Source of the DNA: Perilla frutescens
Taxonomy: Eukaryota; Streptophyta; Magnoliopsida; Lamiales; Lamiaceae
DNA length: 64,000 bases
Assembly: GCA_026008535.1 (NCBI GenBank)
Contig: BRKX01000011.1
Location: 44,686,183 to 44,750,182, forward strand
Direction of reading: 5' to 3'
Shown here in pieces: positions 57,930 to 64,000 of the stretch. A program made the position numbers and the translations under genes. Below the pieces are notes generated by a model. The model ran no database searches and had not been told where the DNA came from. It worked only from the letters and a program-made list of their open reading frames with translations. Position 1 is the first letter of the stretch, and every line of letters begins with the position of its first letter.

Positions 57930-58463
57930 TTCTTGTCTAGTTTCATGCATTTTTGTCGCACTTTCATCCTTTTTTTTTTGAATGACACTGTTATGCAATT
58001 CATTTAAATCAATGCATTGATTCTTTTCCGCTTTTAAGAATTTATGATCTTCCAACTGAAATGGCAAACACAAATCATGACTGAACTTAGAAATTATCTA
58101 AGCTGCCTACGTACCCTTTTGAAAGGGATCAAGTCAATACGTAGTTCAAACGATCAATTTGTATTTTGATTTGGGGGGGGTGCCGTACACAGTTTATACT
58201 CATGCGGGCCAGGAGTGAATATTCTTTAACCACTATAGACAAAGTGGGTGTTTTATATTTTAACCACATAGAACACATTTGGTGGGATAAATAATAGTTT
58301 AACCACATAAATTTAACTTTTGGTGGGATAAATAATAGTTTAACCACATAAATTTAACTTTTGGTGGGAACGCTAGCAGTTTAGCCACGTGTACATTCTT
58401 TGGTGATTACCGTACGTAGTTTATACTCATGCGGGCCAGGAGTTCCCTTCATATCTTCTTCTT
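57930..58463. other. Spacer between antisense ORF and pol, with short repeats
   Basis: GTTTATACTCATGCGGGCCA occurs at about 58191 and 58419. A 40-base unit with GGTGGGATAAATAATAGTTT is tandem at about 58281-58361. A G run lies at about 58173-58181. The two genes end tail to tail here. Confidence 0.75.
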
Positions 58464-59554
58464 TCAAGGATAATAACGCTTCAAGAACTTCCCATTTATC
58501 GGGCCAATTCTTACGTTATCTTCAGAGATCAATTTGTATGCACCATTTGTGTAGACTTCTTTAACAACATATGGACCATCCCATCTTGATACAAATTTAT
58601 TTCCGACACGATGAGTGGTGATAATTGGTCTTCTCACAGCAAGGACCAGATCTCCAACTTGGAAAGAACGTGATCGTACTTTTTTATTGAAAGCTTTTGA
58701 GAGCCGAGCTTGATAGCATTCCAACCTTTGTTGTGCCTTCAATCGCTTTTCATCCAAAGATTCCAACTCTTGAAGACGTAAGTGTGCATTTTCTTCTTCA
58801 GTTAATCCTTCTTGGATAGCAATTCTGAGAGATGGAATTTATTGCTCAAGCGGGATGATAGCTTCCACTCCATATACTAATGAATAGGGAGTTGCTTGTG
58901 TAGGCGTCCTGTGAGTTGTTCTGTACGCCCATAATGCTTCACCAATTCGCTCATGCCAATCACGTTTTGATTTTGCAACTACCTTCTTTAACAAGTTGCA
59001 CAACGTCTTGTTAAAAGCTTCAGCTAGTCCATTTGCAGCTGCATTATACATGGAGGATTTTCTTTGCTTGAAATTGAATTTCTCGCAGAGTTTATCTATC
59101 AAAGCATTACTAAAGGGCTTCCCATTATCAGTGATGATGTATCGAGGGACCCCGTAGCGATAGATAATATTGGACTTGATGAAGTCGACCACATTCTCCT
59201 TCTTCACTTCTTTCAAAGGTACCGCTTCAGCCCACTTTGAGAAATAATCTGTTGCAGCCAAGATGTATAAGTGCCCTCCAGAAGATTTTGTCATTGGCCC
59301 CACAACGTCCATGCCCCAAGCATCAAAAGGCCAAGAAGCAACTGTTAGATATAATGGCTCGGGTGGTTGATGGATAAGGTTTGCATGGAATTGACAAGGT
59401 TGACATCTCTGTGCATAATCCAAGCAATCTTTCACCATGGTCGGCCAGTAGTAGCCCATTCTCTTAATTCGAAAGTGCAGTTTTGGGCCGGATTGGTGAG
59501 CACCACAAACACCGGAATGTGCTTCTTCCATTGCTTTTGCAGCTTCTTTATCAC
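58464..59554 (-). pseudogene. Integrase of the Tat element
   Basis: The zinc-binding H2C2 region (HSGVCGAHQSG, then CLDYAQRCQPC) is followed by the rve core with MDVVGPM, ITDNGKPF and NGLAEAFNKTL (D, D and E present). The C-terminal domain follows (VGDLVLAVRRP, SRWDGPYVV). An in-frame stop at 58839-58841 falls between core and C-terminal domain. Upstream, a one-base frameshift near 59590 separates it from RNase H. Confidence 0.9.
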
Positions 59555-60835
59555 TTAAACATCTAAAAAAGATACCATCAAAAGATCGTCTATACAGTGT
59601 GTCTTGAAGTATATGAAGCGAGCAGCACGAAGGCGAACGTCAACTCTTCGACGTGGATCATCTGGTAACCTTTCATACTTCAAGTAATCAACAAACACTT
59701 GTCTCCAGTCTTCTTGTTCAATTTCAAACACTTCTACGACATCATTCTCATCTTCTTCACAATCTTCGTCTTCGAAGATAGGTGGTATAACCCAACTCTT
59801 ACAAATGGGTATGTAAATCTTACTGTCAGGCATGGCTATCGTAGATGCAAGCTTAGCCAATGCGTCTGCTTGTCTATTTTCTTTTCTTGCCACATGTTCA
59901 ATTTCCACATTCCCAAGCCATCCAATCATTCGTTGGGCATACTTGACGTATGGTAGTAACTCGGGCTTCTTTACTTCATATTCTCCGTTGATTTGATTGA
60001 TCACCAACTTAGAATCTCCATACACTTTTATGTGGAACCTTTTCGTATCTACTGCCATTTCCAATCCGAGGATGAGCGCTTGATACTCAGCTACATTATT
60101 AGAGCAATTCTTTGTCAAGGTGAAGGAATAAGGCAGTACTTCTCCATCAGGTGTTACGAACACAACTCCGGCACCAGCTCCTTCTTTATGGGATGCACCA
60201 TCAAAATACATAAGCCAAGGGGAAGAGATTTCAACTGCAAGTGCATCTTCATCTGGGAGATCGTCAGTGAGTTCCCACTCGGCGGGGATTGGATGATCAG
60301 CTAGAAAATCTGCCAGAACTTGTCCTTTCACAGCCTTTTGAGGAACGTATATGATCTCAAACTGTTGCAGTTGAAGATACCACCGTGCAAGCCTATCTGA
60401 CAGAACGGGTCTCGACATTACATACTTCAAGGGATTTGCTTTAGAGATGAGGCGGACAGTATGAGTTTGGAAGTAATGTTTTAATTTCTGGATGGAGAAT
60501 ATCAAAGCTAAACATAACTTCTCGATTGGAGAGTACTTCAATTCATTTGGCGTCATCATTCTACTGAGATAGTATAGAGCACTCTCTTTGCCGTTCTCAT
60601 TTTCTTGGGCTAGTAATGCCCCCATGGATCTCTCTTGAGCAGCGACGTATAAAATCAACGGGCGACCTGTCACTGGTGCCACCAACACAGGAGATTTTAT
60701 AAGATAGTCTTTAATGCTTTTAAAAGCATTACTGCACGACTCATCCCATTTGAATGGCACACCCTTTTTCATGATCCGGCTGAATGGTTGACACCGACCA
60801 GCTAGATTTGAGATAAACCTTCGGAGATATGCCAA
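59555..60835 (-). pseudogene. Two RNase H domains of the Tat element
   Basis: The first is the Ty3 RNase H following the RT connection (LYVAAQERSMGALLAQ, YSPIEKLCLAL, ADFLADHPIP). The second is the additional archaeal-type RNase H (LMYFDGASHKEGAGAGVV, EYQALILGLEMA, VYGDSKLVINQI, ADALAKLAS). The pair is diagnostic of the Tat lineage. A TAA lies between this ORF and RT at about 60842-60844, in frame. The end is shifted out of frame near 59590. Confidence 0.9.
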
Positions 60836-60841
60836 CTTTCC

Positions 60842-63367
60842 TTATAGACTCTTTAACTCATGAAGGTTACGAGGCTCGGACATCTTCATTATTGCGTCAA
60901 TCTTGGCTTGTTCAATTTCTATTCCTTGGTGACGTACAATGAAATCAAGGAATTTTCCAGACTTTACACCAAATGCGCATTTTAGGGGATTCATCTTTAG
61001 TTGATACTTTCTGAGTCGCTCAAAGATCACCTTTAAGTCTCCCAAATGATCACTTCGTCGTCTTGACTTTACCACCACATCATCTACATAACATTCAATG
61101 TTTTTGTGGAGTATATCATCGAATATCTTCTGCATAGCCCTTTGATAAGTAGCACCAGCATTCTTCAATCCAAATGGCATGACTGTGTAGCAGTATATCC
61201 CTTTAGGGGTACGAAATGTTGTGAGCTCTTCATCTTCTGGAGACATATGAATTTGGTTATAACCAGAAGATCTATCCATGAAAGACAGTGCTTCATGTCT
61301 AGTGGTAGCATCGATCATCAGTTCGGCGATCGGCAATGGAAAGTCGTCTTTTGGGCATGCTTCATTTAAATCTCTGAAATCAACACAAACTCGAATTTGC
61401 CCATTTTTCTTTCTCATAGGGACGATGCTGGATATCCAAGTCGGATATTTAACTTCTCTGATGAATCCAACTTCAATGAGTTTGTTTACTTCAGCTTCAA
61501 TGAGTGGGATCAAGTCTGGACGAAACCGCCGTTGGGCTTGCTTGACAGGCCGTATCTCCTTCTTCACTGCTAGATGATGTACAGCTATCTTTGGATTTAA
61601 TCCAGGCATCTCTTTGTATGACCAAGCGAATACATCTTTGAACTCTTTTAGCAGTTCAATATATGAGCGTTCTTCATCAGCAGTCAAAAGTGCACTTATG
61701 TAGGTGGGCCTTGGGTCATTTTCATCGCCCAAATTGATTTCTTTCAATTTGTCGATAGTGGACTTGACACCTTCTTCGAACTGAGGAGGGGCTATCTCTG
61801 CATCTTCCTCTTCGACAGTCACTTCTTCACTTGAGGTAATGTGATGTGATGAGGTAATCTCTTCATTCATTTCTTCAGAACTTTTGAACTCTATGCATTT
61901 TCTCATTGTTCCGTCCCTTCGTCTCACCCAAACTATGTGTGCCATATTATTTGTCTTGATCACACCCCTTCTAACCAGGCGGGAGATGTCTCGATGCAAC
62001 TGGTTTTGAACATCACAAAGGACCGCGTTCTGAACACCACTGGCAGCATAGTAAGATGAAGCTACACTTTCTCTGTCGTCTTCCTCTTCAATGTGTTGTG
62101 TAAAGATGACAGTCTTCATCTTGGCTTTCAGTTCTCTTCCACATGACACAGATAATGTAGTGCATCTCTTCATACGGGAATGGATCAAACTCCTCACCTT
62201 TTGAGTTACTCGAGACTTATAAAATCCATCTGATTTTTTAACTTTTGTGATCTTGCCGCCACATTTTCTATCAAGCCTCTTAAAGACAGACACCCTCGGA
62301 GACTTACCAAGTCTCTTGAAAACAGATGTTCTTGGAGTTTTCTTTTCGTATTTGCCAACTGCATCTTCTGTTGATGAAAATTCTCCTTCAAAGACATGGT
62401 TTGTTGTAGCCCTTTTGATGGTGATGCGAACGGGATTTTGTGGAACGAATCCCAAACCTGCCTTAGTGCTTGGAACATCATGGCTGTTCTTCTTCAACAT
62501 TCTTTGTGTGGCATTAAGTCCATAGTTCTGTTGATCTACAACTTTTGGATGGGACTTCATCACAGGGCTTTCTTGCGGACTATATCCAGCTTTAACAAGA
62601 AGTTTAAATGCTTTTGGGCCGAAATGCTGAGTGGCATCACCATTAATACTTTCTCCATGTTCAATAGCACCGCCTTGCGTTGGTCGAACGAATCCTTTGA
62701 GTGGTGGTGGGATAGGCATCTTTGCATCAATTTTGGTGAGAGGCATGGTAAGTCTTTCCAACGATTCTATTCCAGATGCTTCTTTCTTAATCTTTTGGCC
62801 ACTTCCAAGTTTTTTCTGATGAACTTCTGCCCCCTTTGTTGCCTTTGTGTTAGATAAATAGTACTTTGAGTCAGCAAAGTATGATTCAGCTTCCGTAAAA
62901 GGCTTGTGGTCACCAACTACTGTCTTTACAACTCCATCTCGACAATACTTGAAGCATTGATGCCATGTTGAGGGGATAACTCCATTCTCATGTAGCCATG
63001 GTCGTCCAAGGAGCATGTTATATGAAGTTTTGGCATCAATCACATAGAACATTGCGGTTGATTGCATATCATCCATTAGTAAATCCAACCTTATGGCACC
63101 AAGAGCTCTTTGTCCTTCATGGTTGAATCCTTGAATCATCAACCGGCTACCTGAAAGATCCTCCGTAGAAATTTCCAATTCTTTCAATGTTCTTAAAGGC
63201 AAGATATTTACTGCAGATCCTCCATCAATAAGTATTCTATTGACTCGTTTTTCACATGCATAGCCATTCATGAACAAAGGCCTATTGTGAGGATCAGATC
63301 CAAGCTGTAAATCTTCATCGGTGAATGTTATTGCAGATATGCAGTCATTATCAGCCACATGAGTCTC
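60842..63367 (-). pseudogene. Protease and reverse transcriptase of the Tat element
   Basis: An 838-codon open frame. The protease motif RILIDGGSAVNILP lies about 45 residues in, with LLGRPWLHENGV after it. A long hydrophilic linker leads to RT, with FRPDLIPLIEAEVNKLI, VCVDFRDLNEACPKDDFPLP, MPFGLKNAGATYQRAMQ and the catalytic YVDDVVVKS. The domain is intact over this stretch. It ends in a stop that replaces a Gln-type codon within the conserved ELKSL-stop-GKLAYLRRF region. Confidence 0.92.
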
Positions 63368-64000
63368 TTACTTATCATCTTCTTCATCATTCACAACATT
63401 ACTAGACTCAGTGATGATAATATTTGCAGTGGCATCATCTTCTTCAAGTGATATTTTCCCTTGACGAGCTAGTTGCATGATCTTATCTTTGAATATGAAG
63501 CAGTCATGAATGGCATGTCCAACCAATCGATGATATTTGCAGTACTTTGGGTCATCAGTTCTCCCTGCTTCGTTGGGACGCTTCATTTCTGGCAATTCAA
63601 TGAGTCCTTCTTTGAGTAAGTTATCAAAAATCCCCGAGACATCTGAATCCAGGAATGGATATTGTTTTTGTTGCATCTCTTTTAGAGTCATCTTCTTTTC
63701 TTGCTGATCATTCTGCTTTGTATCTTTGTCAGCATCCTTTCCGATGAACTTGACGGATGTCGCTTTTGTTGCCATAGACTCTTTCTTTGGTGCTTTGTCG
63801 AAGGACTTGGCACTCCTCTTGAAATCTTGCCTTTCTTTGAACTTACGAGGTTCTTGCATTGGTGGTCCATCAATTCCGCTTGCTGCCATACTTAGCTCCA
63901 TGTCATGAGCTCTGGTAGCTAGTTCTTCAAAAGTTCTTGGTTGAATTCCTCGCAGGATGTATTGGAGGCCCCAATGCATTCCTTGAATACATATTTCTAT
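63368..64000 (-). CDS. Gag C-terminal part of the Tat element (partial)
   Basis: This frame enters from beyond the window edge, so its start is not visible. It carries the end of the gag helical region (ILRGIQPRTFEELATRAHDME), a Lys-rich linker and a CKYHRLVGHAIHDC knuckle-like segment. It ends with TAA at 63368-63370. The protease frame continues in register after the stop, so the stop is either a mutation or a gag/pol read-through boundary. Confidence 0.85.
   Translation of the reverse strand: MEICIQGMHWGLQYILRGIQPRTFEELATRAHDMELSMAASGIDGPPMQEPRKFKERQDFKRSAKSFDKAPKKESMATKATSVKFIGKDADKDTKQNDQQEKKMTLKEMQQKQYPFLDSDVSGIFDNLLKEGLIELPEMKRPNEAGRTDDPKYCKYHRLVGHAIHDCFIFKDKIMQLARQGKISLEEDDATANIIITESSNVVNDEEDDK

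Larger units (their letters stand above)
52194..64000 (-). mobile_element. Tat-lineage Ty3 retrotransposon with antisense ORF, truncated by window edge
   Basis: On the minus strand the order is gag, protease, reverse transcriptase, two RNase H domains, integrase, then a long 3' region with an ORF on the opposite strand, tandem repeats, a polypurine tract and the 3' LTR. Two RNase H domains and an antisense ORF with a plant mobile domain are described features of Tat elements such as Retand. The 5' LTR and most of gag lie beyond position 64000. Pol carries point nonsense codons and one frameshift, so this copy is degraded but the order is complete. Confidence 0.9.

Noticed and set aside
58129..58347. 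72-codon minus-strand ORF
   Set aside because: It is formed by the tandem repeats between the antisense ORF and integrase and has no recognisable domain.

Overview
The window is nuclear DNA of a flowering plant, almost certainly a eudicot. It is AT-rich, has short GT-AG introns, and carries Sirevirus, Athila/Tat-type Ty3, Stowaway, Mutator-like and PIF/Harbinger elements plus a tRNA-derived SINE and an endogenous pararetrovirus. Six host genes can be supported, and mobile DNA fills most of the rest.

Layout. 1-500: promoter and single exon of a small gene, the first of three paralogues sharing an LPPKRG-x-IK core (others at 29370-29579 and 32318-32524). 1605-3338: candidate non-autonomous DNA transposon. 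3835-22481: a complete Sirevirus-like Ty1/copia element on the minus strand (1.06-kb LTRs, CATGT target duplication, initiator-Met primer site, repeated polypurine tract). Its envelope-like ORF is split by a second element at 7072-15440, a Ty3 element with gag and protease but no reverse transcriptase (CTTAA duplication). That element in turn holds a solo LTR at 9595-11020 (CTCAA duplication). This is a three-level nest with every junction readable.

22865-23870: minisatellite and LTR-like debris. 25497-27421: PIF/Harbinger remnant in which a deletion joined the Myb-like ORF to the end of the transposase. 27920-28191: Stowaway MITE. 29.2-32.5 kb: the other two LPPKRG genes and a duplicated promoter block with no evident gene. 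33849-38712: endogenous caulimovirid-like remnant (coat, movement and protease domains, then an unassigned domain where reverse transcriptase is expected).

39.2-50 kb is the gene-rich island. It holds a SINE, a group-B MAP kinase gene of MPK13 type (six exons, plus strand), a HAD-superfamily class IIA hydrolase gene of CECR5 type (twelve exons, plus strand), and a mitochondrial enoyl reductase gene MECR (nine exons, minus strand) convergent with the HAD gene. All three models give uninterrupted frames after splicing.

50652-51769 is a Mutator-like non-autonomous element with long terminal inverted repeats and a CpG-rich core. From 52194 to beyond the window's right edge lies a Tat-lineage Ty3 element on the minus strand: 3' LTR, a tandem-repeat region, an antisense ORF with plant mobile domain and its own TATA box and leader introns, then integrase, two RNase H domains, reverse transcriptase, protease and part of gag. 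Its 5' LTR is off the window.

All coordinates and splice sites come from reading the sequence. Family names come from recognised motifs, and nothing was searched or aligned by software.
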